Notes under the pieces: model-generated | Told to the model about the DNA's origin: nothing | The model's input: the letters and a program-made list of their open reading frames with translations, nothing else | The model's database searches: none | Position numbers and translations under genes: made by a program | Part shown: positions 45,608 through 57,763 of the stretch, piece after piece | Layout: each line of letters starts with the position of its first letter | Position numbering within the stretch: the stretch's first letter is position 1 | Origin: Lasiosphaeria ovina | Taxonomy: Eukaryota; Ascomycota; Sordariomycetes; Sordariales; Lasiosphaeriaceae | DNA length: 64,000 nucleotides | NCBI GenBank assembly: GCA_033439765.1 | Contig: JAULSN010000007.1 | Coordinates: forward strand, 2,170,001 to 2,234,000 | Reading direction: 5' to 3'

Positions 45608-45751
45608 ATGAAAAGACATGCAATGGGGCCGCCTCTTTACCTGGTTAAGCTCTGGCGATGTCACGAATGCGGAAAGTCTTCATTCGACTACCACGAAGAC
45701 TGCAACAAGGCCCAATGCGATAACTGTACCCCAGGCAATACCCTCACTTGA
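45608..45751 (+). CDS. Cys-rich zinc-ribbon-like mini-protein
   Basis: A 47-residue frame beginning MKRHAMGPPLYLVKLWRC. The body carries WRCHECG, then after 10 residues DCNKAQCDNC, i.e. C-x2-C ... C-x4-C-x2-C spacing. Fungal genomes hold many tiny proteins or protein ends with a W-x-C-x2-C...C-x4-C-x2-C pattern that look like degenerate zinc ribbons. The Cys placement in this frame is too regular to be chance, whereas the overlapping longer frame (45618-45842) has none. It may be a complete mini-gene or the last readable part of a longer, spliced or decayed gene. No signal peptide; role unknown. Confidence 0.45.
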   Translation: MKRHAMGPPLYLVKLWRCHECGKSSFDYHEDCNKAQCDNCTPGNTLT

Positions 45752-47104
45752 CTTGGCGTGGGAGCCGGTGCGGGACTACCTGAGCACCCTGTTTCCGCAA
45801 GAAGCAAGGACACTTGTGAACGAGGTCCGGTTGCAATTATAACCGACTCTCCAGCCCTGGATTTGTGCTAACCTCCGAGGGCAGTCCCACACCGAATCGT
45901 ATTACGTCGTGTTTCTCCCAAGAGAGCTCACCCAGGTCAGTCGAGTTTTCACGACCAAGTACAAAGGAATTGTGTGCTGAGAATGAACGCAGGACGAAGT
46001 GGCAGAGATTCTTGAGATGAGGGAGTGACCCGAGTTGGAACGGGCCCAAACGGGCATCGGCGTACTTGATTTATGTTCGACTTACCACAGGGGTAAACCC
46101 TGCCCCAATACCAGACTTTTAGATTTGTTTCAAAGTTGATTTATCAAGACTACACTATAAATATGGGTCATTTTGAATCTCCTTAGAATGTGACATGAAA
46201 ACAATGACACTAATTTCAGGAAATACAAAGCCAAGTGCGCAGCCCACGTCCTTCAAACCTTTACCTACCTTGTATCCATCCGCCTTAGGCACCCTACTGA
46301 AGAGAGATTGAAGCTCCGCCATACAACACGGAGAATAGTCGTAGGGAGTCAGCGGAGAAAAGGAAATTAGTAGTTTTACACGATCGAGGGGACTTGCTTA
46401 AGGTATAGTAGGTCTAAGGGACTAGCAGGGCATGACGAGAAGCAATAAATGGCGGCTACATTATGCCAAAAAAACAAATGGAAGATGGCTCCAAAAGAGA
46501 GGAAAGAAAATGTAGGCTAGTAGCGTACAAATATTAAGTGCAATCCTTTTGTTTTCCCTATCATACACTTTTTCCCTTGGGGTCTACGGATCCCCCCTTC
46601 AATCTTCAATATTTTACTAGATTCCATGTGAATATGATGTCATGTTTAAATCCCCCGGGTATTCTCTCGTCTAGGTTACGGTAATATAGTTCGTCCCGTT
46701 GAATAATTATGAACCCCCCCCCCTAACCGAACCACGTCTTATACACGCAAGGCCTTCAGCATTAACCTTTCACTTCACGGAAAGCACAAGATCAAGATGC
46801 AGAGTGTAGAAATCAGCAAACGGGCATCCGCCCTTCTTTAGTTTGAAGAACCAAACCAGAACTAAAAATGGTAGGTAGGTAAAAAGACCAAATTATAGCT
46901 GAAGCGCCACCGTAAAATCACGCTCCCAACTCCGTCCAGGCCTGAGCCAAACCATGTAATAATGTAAAAAATTCCCAAGCCATGCAAATGCAATGCAATG
47001 CTCGCAAAACCATGTTCTATAAAAACTCCAACACAGAAAAAGAATCCCCACCCATCATCTCAATCTCTTCCTCACAGGCTCACTCAAAGATCCATTCTAA
47101 TCCC
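45752..47104. other. intergenic, AT-rich
   Basis: No gene seen. The part from 46500 to 47100 should hold the 3' UTR of the giant minus-strand gene. Confidence 0.5.
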
Positions 47105-50100
47105 TCAATCGAGATCCATCATCTTACTATCATCATCGGCATGCTCCTCTTGAGCTCCCTGGTCCATCATGGACGTATCCGCCACATCATCATCATCGTC
47201 CTCATGGTAGCTCCGATCCATCATGGACGTGTCCCCAATATCATCATCTTCGCTGCAATCTTGATTGTCGTCGGAATCCAGATAAAGCATGCTGGTATCC
47301 TTGTCGTCTGCGCCGCCGCGAGTCTGAGCAGGCGGAACCTCAAAATCCTCACGCGTCAGCGCCTCGCCGGCCAGAATGCGGCCCATGTGCGAGCGGTCGA
47401 GGCCAGACGCGGCAAAGTTGCGGCGGATCCTGTACAGCTCGGCCAGGAACGGAACCGGGCTGACTGTGAACAGGCAGTCGGGCCCGCCGATGAAGCCGTC
47501 TGGAGCGGCGGGGGATGCTGCTGTCTGGCTGCTGTCGTGCGAGAGCCCGAGCCACGTGCAGAGCGCGACGTACTGGTCGTAGTTGCGAAGGTATCGGTGG
47601 CCCGCGAAGAGGTTGAGCTGCGTGAGCAGGTGCGCTGGGATGTCGGGCACGTCATCGGCGACGGACAGCGGAAACGTGCAGGCGCGCATGTCGGTCGCGG
47701 ACTGTAAGACTGGGCTGGCCCGCGCGAGCAGCGCGTGCAGTGTCACGGGCGGGAGGATTGGTGTGTCTTCGCCAGACGAGCTCGGTCTTTGCATCGCGGC
47801 GTCCCTCTGCATCTCGGTAAACTTGTTTAGGATCATCGGCTTGACTCTCTGGGCTTCGAACGGGCTGATGATGACGATGACCGGATCCTCGTGCCTGAAG
47901 AGCACCCACTGCACATCGCGCAGGTAGCTGTCGGCCACAAAGTCCTTGCTCCCCTTTGCCTTGACTGTCTTGCTCGCCATTTCATCGACTATTTGCATGA
48001 AATCTCCCGTAGCCCAGAACCCCGGGACATGAGGGAACTTGCGAAGGCCGCCTGGAAACAAGGCGTTGGCGCTGGTGTTGCGCAGCGCACTAAACGGACG
48101 CCGGTACGCGCTGCCATGGACAAATTCGCCAGTTTTGACGAATTTAATCAAGTCCGTGGCGAGTACGGGGTTGGCAGCCTCGAGGGGGGGAGCGTTATGC
48201 CCCTCGCGCTCCTCCTCGACCTCGTTCTCGATCTGCATCTCTTGTTCTTGCTCCTGTTCTCGTTCCTGATTCAGTGCCGACGCGGCGGCGGCGCTGCCGG
48301 TCGAAAGGGCGAAGCTGGCCAATTTGGCCTTGATCAGCGATAGTTGCTCCTCGTCGCTGTCGGAGACGTCGTCAACGATCAAGGAGTCGGTGCTTGCAGC
48401 TGGATCAGGCCGGTAGCGCTCTTTCAAGGACATGGCCTCGGGCTCGACGTAGTCCTCGGCATCGTCCAGATCGAAATCCCACTCTGCCAATTCAACCGAA
48501 CGCCAGATTGCCTCCTGGCGGAGATGGCGCACGCCCTGCGTCGCCCACAGGGGCACGCTGCGGGCCGTCTCGTCCCAGGCTCCGGAAATGGCCCAGCCGA
48601 GAACGTCGGAGACGCTAAGGGGTTGTCCCTGTTCAATGTGGCAGACGGTGCGGATGCGCTTCTGCATCTCGGGCGACACGATAAAGCAGACCGACTGGCC
48701 CTGGCCGAGCTGGCGCATACGCATGCACGCTTGCACCAGCGTGTCCTTGGTCACGCCCGGTCCGAGGGTAACGGCTGCGCGGTAGTTGGCGGGTAGCTTG
48801 AGGTCCGTCCCGCGCGTGTGTGCCTGGTCGAGGAACACAAGACACCTATCCGTATTCGAAGCAAACGGCGACGTGAGGAATGGGGCTACGTTGCTGTTTC
48901 GAGTGAGCACCGACATCTCGCCCCGCCAGTTGAAGAAGATGACCGCGTCCGCGTCGCTATCTGGAACGGACCAGAGCAGCCTTTCGGCCATTACGAAATT
49001 GCTGCACTCGACGATCTGGGCTCCGACGTCAAGGATGACGCGTATTGGGGGGTCTGAGTTGGTAACGGCACTGAGGAGCATGTTCTCAGTCAGTGGCGAG
49101 AGCTGTGCCGCTCCTGTCATGTCTCCGCCCGGCTCGAGGACCGTGTTTTCATCACGCAAAAGAGTGCTGAGCACATTGGCGTTGGTCTGTGGCTGCAGAT
49201 CGAGGGCTGTTACCGACAGCGGAAGCACGCCCTTGGAGTCGTTTGTCCCACTGAAGCCCGTGAGCGGGTACCTCTTGGGCCGGGCCAAATCCCATCCTGA
49301 TGCCGATAGCTTGTACTTGAACTCCTTCATCTCTTTGGGAAACACCACCTTGGCTAAATAAAAGTCGATGAGAGGTCTGGCGTAACGCAGATTCGGGAAC
49401 ACGATATCCACGCACTGGGATACATCCTTCATGTTTATTGACGAGAAGAATCCAAAAGTCCTGGGGAGGTTGGGTGATGCCTTCACCCATCGAGAATACT
49501 CATCGTCAGGATTCTCCGACTTTTCCAGCAACTCTAGGCAGGTAGCCAGGCTATCGTTGCTCAGCCCATTGTAGTAGTAGCTCAAGCAGGTAAGCATAAT
49601 GACCACGTCGGGGTGGCTGAACTCGGACCGCGGCGACGGCATGTCTTTGGCGCGGTAGGGCACGGCGAGCAAAGTCGGCGGGTTACGGTCTGGAGCGAGA
49701 CCGTAGTTGACGCGGTACCGCTTCTCGCCGAGAGCGAACAGCAGGATGCCTTTGGCGAACAGGCCACGTAGAAGGAAGAGCGTGTTTTTGATCTCAACGT
49801 TGGCAAAGAAATCCAAGTTGTCGCTGTCCTCGACTATTGCGATATCGCTGGCGCTAACATTGTCAAGAAGGATGTAGTTCAGAACGGCCGCCCGCATCTC
49901 CACAGTCTGGAAGTGGATTGGAAAGCCCTTGAGGCCGACTCGGCATACTCGTTCAGCGACTGCCTTGAGAATCCGCTGCGCTGCAGAGCCGCTCAAGACA
50001 CGGATAAGAGGCACACTTCCGGCGCCATAATCCTTAAGGAGAAGACCCTCGGCCACGTCTGGCACCGACTCACTGGCCAGCATCAGTTCGCGTGTCACCG

Positions 50101-53100
50101 TCTCGACGATGGCGAGCAGATCCTGGACATGGAGCCAGCGATTGGGGCTCATCTCGACAGGCTGGGGGTTGCCCATGCTGTAGACCAGCTCAAACCTGAC
50201 GTTGAAGTTTTCGTCGCTCTCGTCGACCATATCGCGAGAGCAATCTTCGAAATCATTCCACAGTCTGATCACCGCGTTGGCCTCTCTTTCCATCTCCCTT
50301 TCCTGGCCGTTGCTAGCCCACGTCCTGTCGATGCCCAAGAGCTTGAACGACAGTAAATGCTCGGGCTGCATGAAGAATAGGCCGCCATCCTCCTTGCAGG
50401 CTTTTATCAGATCCCGGATATGCCTGCGGCTGCTCGCACCGAGACTGGTCGATCTCGAAAAAGGTAGGTGGAAGATGCGTCGGTTCATGAGACCACCCAA
50501 CCGACTGATCATCATGTGCTGCATCTGGCTGGCTTGGGGCTTGGCCACCACAAGGCGCACAATCTTGTCCTTTTTCTTGGTCGCCAGAGCGGCCGTCACA
50601 ATGGGCACAATGACAGACGACTTTCCCTCGCCCATGTTGAGTTGCATCACGGCATTCTTGTTGTCTGGCGGAGACCGCATCGTGGCAGCAATCTTGTTCT
50701 GCACCGGACGGATCATGATGTTCTGCTCAATCTCCAACAGAAGGCCCTCGGGGTATTCTAGCAGGTCCCAGTCTTCATTGCTATGGTCACCTCTGTTCGC
50801 CATCTCCCGCCCAAACTCGCCCCAGCGCTGGGGGAGGTTGGCCGCGTAGCTGGCCAAACGCTCAGCACGCTGGAGATATACAAGGCTGAGTGCGAGATTG
50901 ATGAGACAAGAACGCCACTCCTTTGGGACCGATTGCCGCAATCCGTGTCTTAGCTGCTGTATTAAAAATCGAGTGCTTATCCGCGGATAGCAGCCCGCTC
51001 GGGCACCTAACTGGAAGGCGATCGATATGCCCTCTGTAAGGGCCAGGCGCATCTCCTCGTATATCGCGTGGTAGTGTCCACGTGCATCTTCCAAGTGCCG
51101 GTGAACAACCGGGAGAATGTCTGGGTCATCTCTATCCACGGTTACCATATACCGCGGAGTCCCGGACTTTGCCTCCCGTATGCTGTCACGAAGTTCATTA
51201 ATGTAGCTCAGCTGGTAGTCCTGCAAATCTCCAGGACTGGCCGAGAGCTTATCGACAAGTGCCGAAAGTTGGTCGTGGTTGAGCCCACTCTCTGCCACGT
51301 CAACCTGTGCACATAACTGCGGGAAGGATTCTGGCTGTGGTCGTATCTGGTTCTCTGGTGCCCGGTGCTTCCTGAACAGTCTTTCAACAGATATATAGCC
51401 CGGCTTCAAAGGTGGCGCAGATGCAATCGCGTTCCAGATGGGAGGCATGAACTGCGTCTGAGTTGCAATGACAGGAATCCCTTGCAGAAATTCCGTTATG
51501 TCAACGACGTAGGTGTGGAAGAGCTTCGCTGCCCGCCTATCCTGAACTACCGCCTGTGCCTCGCGCATAATGGCAGGCAATTCAAGATACTTGTCGTACG
51601 ACTGCGAGATATTGCTGTGAGGCGGGATATTCAGCGTCCCTGTCGGACTCGAAGCCTGTGTGATCAGAACCTCGAGAAGCCGGGTGCCGGGCGTAACCGC
51701 CTGTTGCTTCCACATATTCCGTCGTCTAGCGTCGTATTGCTTATTTGACTCTCTCGTGAGCCTCGCGGGGTGAAACGACGAGGGGGGGGGCTTTTGTTTG
51801 TTTCCAATCACCCCTTTAAGCACCGCTCGCAGATTCCAGGTCCGGGAATCCAAGTCCTTCACCGGCTCGTTCGGAGGGGGGTGATTTGACAGGATCCCAG
51901 AACTGCCTATCGCCATCAAGATCTGAACCAATTCCTCGTCCCACTCCTTGGCGTAGAGAAGGGTGGCTAAGAAGAAGATCTTGCGGTAAATGTTGGGCTC
52001 CGATGCCAGCGCCCGGTGCCACTCGCTCCAGTGCCCCGGAAGACATGTCTCTGCCGGATTCAAGTTGCGGAGGTCGAAAGTCAGGTCCGCATTGGGACCA
52101 TCGAAAACATGTTCACCGTTAGCCCGCAAGATGCGCCGCTGTAGATCGACCGGATTCATGGGCGCGAACATAAGCTCCTCGTCGGAAGACAAAATACATC
52201 TCGCCAGCTTCTGAACCAAAATTCGCTTGCTATATGAGCCGACGGCGGGTGTCTCTCTGTCTCGGAGGGGGCGATACTCTTTGTTGGCTACGGCACCCCT
52301 GGTATGAGCATCAGCACCAAACTCGGCCACGCGAAATATGGCGTTGCGGATCCGGGCGCGCTCCTGCAAGTCCGATGGCACGGTAGACTTGTGACCCTCG
52401 GTTATGCTAGCTTCGCGCTTGAGCCCATACAGGACACAGTAAAAGGCCGTGGTGCCTTTGGTCATGTTGCCGTTGCCGTCGTCATCTTCAGCGTGGTGCG
52501 GTGGCGTAAATATCTTCTCGAGCATATCATATTTGCTGCAAATGGACTTGGCCAGTATTCTGAAGTCGTCGTGCTGCGACAGGGACGGGAGGTTGTCATC
52601 CCACGTTGTCGATTCCATGACTTTCAAGTAGTCTGGGTAGTATACGCGCCTCGGAGACAGTCTGCCAATGGAGCCCAGCAACTTGCCCGATTCGATGTCG
52701 AGACTTGGATACGACACTATGGCGGCCCCTTTTAGAATACGAAGGGCTTCCTCGGTCCCGGTTCGCCGCGTCAAAGGGTCGGGGAGACAGTGTGAGGTGG
52801 AAGCGTGCAGCAAGCAGAGATATAGCTTGCTCTGGAGCGACCCACTGTCGATCAGGCAGCCCAGCTTGTCGTCGACCACATATGCATCGTGACAGACGAA
52901 TGCCTGCGTCAAGCCACGGCCGATAGAAACCTGGACAGCGTTATCCCGTTCGAAGTATTCGGGCAAGACATCTCCTCGGGGGATGAGCACCTGTCTAGGA
53001 CCTCCGCCGCCGTCTGGCTTCAGAACTAGCTTGTTCTTTAGCCCAATCAAGGTGCCAACCTCTTGGTCCTCATCGACTCTCATGCCCGTGTAGTTCCTTG

Positions 53101-56100
53101 ACTTGAGGAACCCCTGTCCTTCCTGGGCGCAAAACGAAAGACCCATCCGGGGCAGATCGACGGTCAGAGTTCGGGTATTTGTGTCAAACATGCAACTGAT
53201 ATCCAGCTCGTTTTCGATGGAACCCAAAATATTGAGGGCGATATGTTCTGCTGTTGGCTTCCGTGGGTCCATAACGAGGCAAGGCCCCTTCGCCAACCTA
53301 TACTGGCCAGACGGCATGGTAGACAGACGCCAGTTGTCGGCAGAGGTAGTCCATTTGTCGTCGATGTCTCGGAACTCGATTTCTTTAGTAGTTAAGTTGA
53401 GCCAGTGCGCGTACCCGTCGACAAAGATGTGGGGCAGATAATCTCCGAAGTGGCCTCCTGCAATGTACTCCCAGACTTGGACTTCGCCGCCAGACCCAGA
53501 CTTGGACTGCTCCGTCGCGCGCACTACTAGGGTATTGCCAACCATGGCAAAATGGACGATGCAGCCGCTGACGTTGTGGGATGTTGAGAACTGCATGCCA
53601 GGCAGTGACGAAGGCCCAACCTCGACATTCAGCTGCCCAAAGAGCCTCTTATAGGTATGTGTACTCCTCCAATCCCGAGGTAGCGCTTGGATATAGTAGC
53701 CGTCCACCATCAGATTGCCCATGAGGACGTTGAACGAGATAGCGAATCTACCGTTGTCGCAAACAAGGATGTGGGCTTGGTCGTGGTTGTTGGCCTGCTT
53801 CCAACCTGCTGAGGGGGGTGAGTGGTCTGCCCAGATCTCCTTAATGGCAATGTCGAGGCCCCCGTTCTTCGCGTCGATGACCTCGTCTACGATAATCGTG
53901 CGTGCGTCAAATAAGGCCTTACGCCAGCGGTGTACCAGCTGCAGGGCAAGGAGATCATCCACCTGACCGGGGAGGTGGTTCTGAGCCAGCATCGAGCACT
54001 CGGCGAGCAGGGCGAGGTTGTCTGGGTCCTCCAGCACAGAACCCAGATGCTCGGCCCCGATATTGAATGTGGCGGCACAGATCAATGCTGCCACGAGCAG
54101 CCACGAAGCGGCCTCCTTTCGCCCCTGATTGTTGCCCCGGTTTCGCTTGTCTAACAGCAACCGGGCCCAGCCGATTGATACCCTCCGCACTTTACCAAGA
54201 AACTCGAGAAGCCCGGCCGAGATAACATGGGAGGGAGACAAAGACAGAAGCCTCGTGGCCAAGCATACGAGGATGGAAACGGCGACGTCGTTCTGCCAGC
54301 TCTCCTGGACGCGGTCGAGGGCGATATTCATGGCCTCGAGAATGCGGCCCATGAATGTTGCATGCTGTGTGTCGCAATGCGCCTGCCTAAAGATGCTATC
54401 GTAATTAATGCCGTTTCTGGGTCCCACTTCGAGGCACGCCTGCAACATAAGCGTAAAGGTTTCGTACTTGTTCATCCCAACCGACGGGACAGCCAGCTGG
54501 CATAGCACGTTAGCCCATTGTAGGCCAACCTCAGACCGGACAATCGCAAACGCCCTGAACTCCTCGACGGCCATGTCGCGTGGGCGGTCCCCCTGCCCCG
54601 TGATGGTCTTGTTGGCGTTGTAGCCAGCACTGCGTACCCAGGAAGCCAGAGAATACAGGTCGTCTTCAACCTCGTCGTCGTCGCCTCTAAGCCGCACTAC
54701 AAGATCTGCGTACGAGCATTTATTAGGAACACCGACGTTGCCACGGCCATTAGGATCCTTGGAAAAGTAGGCGGAAGTGCGCAGGCCGCTAGAAGCCTGA
54801 CCCGGGACTTCTTCATAGTACTCGTATATTGCCCCATGCGGAACACACACGTTCTCGGGGGTTGCCTCTGGGATGCGGATTTGTCTGTAGTGTGACACTT
54901 CCACAAACTTGATGTCGGAGGCTATACAGATGCTATTTTCAGTCTTGGTCCAGGTAGACCAGTTGCTCAAGCCACTATGGTTTTTTGCGGCCCAAGTTTT
55001 TGGAAGCGCCTTGTTGCGGATATCAAGGCCCTCATCTCGACTCTTTCGAAATACCTTTGTTACTAAGTTCCAGGTTATATTTCGCCATAGCTGGACGATG
55101 GTCGGGATCGCAATCTCTACGACTATTGCCTTGGCTTGGTTCTCGTCATCCGGTAACGGCCGTTCGAAAACGGTTATACGGCGATTCTTCAAGCTTTCTT
55201 CGGTAATGCATCGTTGGCACTTCTTCGGATCATGTTCTCCCGAGGGGTCTGTTGAACATATAGTATACCGTACGTACTGGGCAAGACGATCGCACTGGAT
55301 CTTCTGCCTCTCAAGCTCCAGCTTCTTATTTTTCTCCCCCTGATCTGCTCGTTTCTCAATTTCCTGATACATTGTCTGATATAACGAGTCGCTATCGAAG
55401 AGTCGAACAGCGAACGAATGCTTGTGGCCAAAGTGGCGGAATGCTGATATGTTCGGATAGGCGGCATTCTGCTTACGCGTAGTAAGATAGTCCTCGGCCT
55501 CTCTGAGCCGGCGCATTGCATCCTTTGTCTCGAGTAACAAGGATTTGAAGGCCTCTGGCGGAATCATTGGGTCGTAATCCAGCAGCAAAGGCACCGAGCT
55601 GCCAGCCAGCTTGTCCACTGCCACCCATATCTCCAAGGCGATGAGATACATCTTAGACAGAGCCTCAGGGATGTCGGCATACGTGCCGCGTGCCTGTCGA
55701 AGATATCCCAGAAGCATGCCGCCGAGTTCTCTAATCCGCACTTCGCTCATTTGGTGCTGCAACCACCGGGGTAGACCCGAATTTGAAGCCACCCATTCCT
55801 CAAAGGCAAAAAGTTCGGCGCGACAAATGGCAGTATTAATAGGTGGCGGCTTGGATAGTTTTGGGGGACTCTTAGAGGTCGGATCCCAGAAATTGAGTCT
55901 GCTTATGTCTCCTTGTCCTCTGGGTTTGCGTTCGGAGATGGGTCGCTGATCGATCCAGCGGAGGTGGTTGCGAAGAGGGTAGATGTCCAGCGCCGAATCC
56001 TGGTCAAACGAGAGCCTGGCGAGCCCTTCTAAGGGCAACATCTTTCTAAATGCGTCTTGCACATCTTCCCATCTCGTGGCCAAAATAGACTGTGCTTCCA

Positions 56101-57763
56101 ACGCAACAGCCCCGGCGTGCCGGATCCAGCCCGTCTCTTCGGCCGGGTCCAGCTTGGTGATGCGGCGGACCAGCTTCGCTTTCATGCACTTGATCAAGTC
56201 GCTGGATATCGCTGGCTGGGTTTCTTGGATGGCGGCGTCGAGGATGTGAGCGTGGTGGTACGCCATCAGGGGCTTGTACCAGGATGGCTGGCTGGTACCG
56301 GCGGCCGACCTGTCGAGCACCAGACGCAGGGCCACGCGGAGGAGAAGCCACAGCGGCGACCTGTGGAAGGGAAGAAAGGCGTTCTTCCAGCACACCTGTT
56401 CCCGGCTGCGCTTTGTGGCCCGCTGGGGCTGGACCTCTGTGCCCAGCCCAGCGAGCACGTCCATGGCCAGGCCAGTGGCGAGTATTGGCGACATGGTGTC
56501 CCTCTCCTCGGGACGTTCCCCTCCGGCCTTGATCGACTTGGGGCGGGCGGCGGCGGCGATGGTCGTCGTCAGCTCGAGGACGACGTCGGCGAACTGGTCG
56601 AGGAAGTCGGGGCCCTGGGCCCTGCCGATGGGCACCAGGGCGGCTCGGTCTGGAAACTCCCGGAGGAGCGAACCCGTTGCCGACGTGGCGGCCTCGTTTG
56701 GAGCCAGGAGCTCCCACGCTTCAAACAAGACACCGTCATTCCCCTTGCTGAGGAGCAGGCCGGCGTTCTGCCCCCGGAGGTGGAACAGGGCGGAACCTAG
56801 CAATTACCGATTGTGGTTAGAATTGAAAATAGAAGAAGGTTTTACAAGTTACCGCTGCCCCAGTAGAAGGCATGGATCCCTGCTGACTAGTTCAAAATGC
56901 CACTGTTGCTCCATTTTGACCCATAGTGGAAGGGATGAGTCGATAAAGGGTTAATTATGTGCGGTTTGAAGGGATTAGGTAGAGAGTGGGCCGGCCAGCC
57001 TGAGATGTTTCAAGTTGGAAAAAGAGTAGGGCAGACAGCATGAAGTGTAGAACCATTCCAAGGCGGAATATGCTCGTGGAGAAGCGTTCATGCTGGCACA
57101 AGCCGGAGTTGGCGACTTTCAACCATGCGCGAGAGCTCATAGTAGCAAAGGCACAGGAAGATCGCGGAGCCCCAAGACAGCAAGAGCTCAAGAAGGTCTG
57201 GGAAGCTTTCAAGAGCCAACCAGCCGAGGGAGGACTCAAGCGAGCTGGTGGGAGCGCAACCAGGGTTTCAAGAGCTCAAGCAGGCTCAAGCAGACTTTCA
57301 AATACTTCCCCAACGAGGCTGTCGAGGACTCCCGCTAGTTGTCAAGAGCTGAAGCAACCTGTCAAGATCCCAAGCACTGTGGCAAGGTCTCAAGCAGCCC
57401 GTCGAGAGCCCAAGCAGGCTGGCACAAGCGAGGGAATGGGGGGTCGTGGAGTGAGGGGGAGGGGACAAAGCAAAAGTGACGATACTCACCACCGTCGTTC
57501 AGGCCGGCGATTGTTCCTCGCAGCACAGCCTTCTGGTCGCCGACGGCCCCCGCGCCACCAGGGACCGTCTTCACAAACCGGTCTAGGAGCTCGACTACCC
57601 GATCCATCGACGGAGAGGAGTCGGGCTCGATCTGGGCGAACTGCGCAACCGAGGAGCGCAGTTTCTGCACCAGACCAAACCCGAGCTCCCCTCCGTCTTC
57701 ACCGCCCTCCTGCGGGAGGCGAGGGGGAAGGAATACATGATTGATCATGTATTCTAGTGCCAT
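47105..57763 (-). CDS. giant DUF6606/DUF3638/DUF3645 P-loop protein
   Basis: Two exons, 57763-57490 and 56796-47105, joined in phase over a 693-nt intron (GTGAGT donor, CTAG acceptor), giving 3321 residues. The start MALEYMINHVFLPPRLPQ is the characteristic N-terminus of the DUF6606 domain, and the exon 2 start (SALFHLRGQNAGLLLSKGND) continues that domain, which validates the splice. Around residue 2145 lies the DUF3638 core with a Walker A-like MGEGKSS preceded by QNKIAATM and followed by VRLVVAKPQASQMQHMM. DUF3645 follows near 2485 (HPDVVIMLTCLSYYYNGLS). A helicase-like tail includes FLDQAHTRGTDLKLP (about 2743) and QACMRMRQLGQGQS. A Glu/Gln-rich run lies near 2930 and the last 60 residues are strongly acidic. 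Databases often name this family ubiquitinyl hydrolase by rule; no protease triad is evident to me. Biological role is unestablished. Confidence 0.93.
56797..57489 (-). other. unusually long intron of the giant gene
   Basis: 693 nt between the exons, about ten times the usual size in this window. Donor GTGAGTATC; acceptor ATTGCTAG. The exon joint is required by the DUF6606 reading. Contains the degenerate repeat described separately. Confidence 0.8.
57130..57435 (-). repeat. degenerate minisatellite in intron
   Basis: On the minus strand, variants of GCTTGGGCTCTCGAC, GCTTGAGACCTTG and GCTTGGGATCTTGACAG recur at intervals of roughly 20 bases. The units are diverged and no open unit-length consensus is fixed. 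Confidence 0.6.

Noticed and set aside
47349..56800. Many open frames of 60-250 codons on the opposite strand or in other frames of the giant gene
   Set aside because: They are shadows of a GC-rich coding exon; none has domain content.
57040..57744. A 234-codon plus-strand open frame across the long intron and first exon of the giant gene
   Set aside because: It is made of degenerate repeat units and the antisense of DUF6606 coding sequence.
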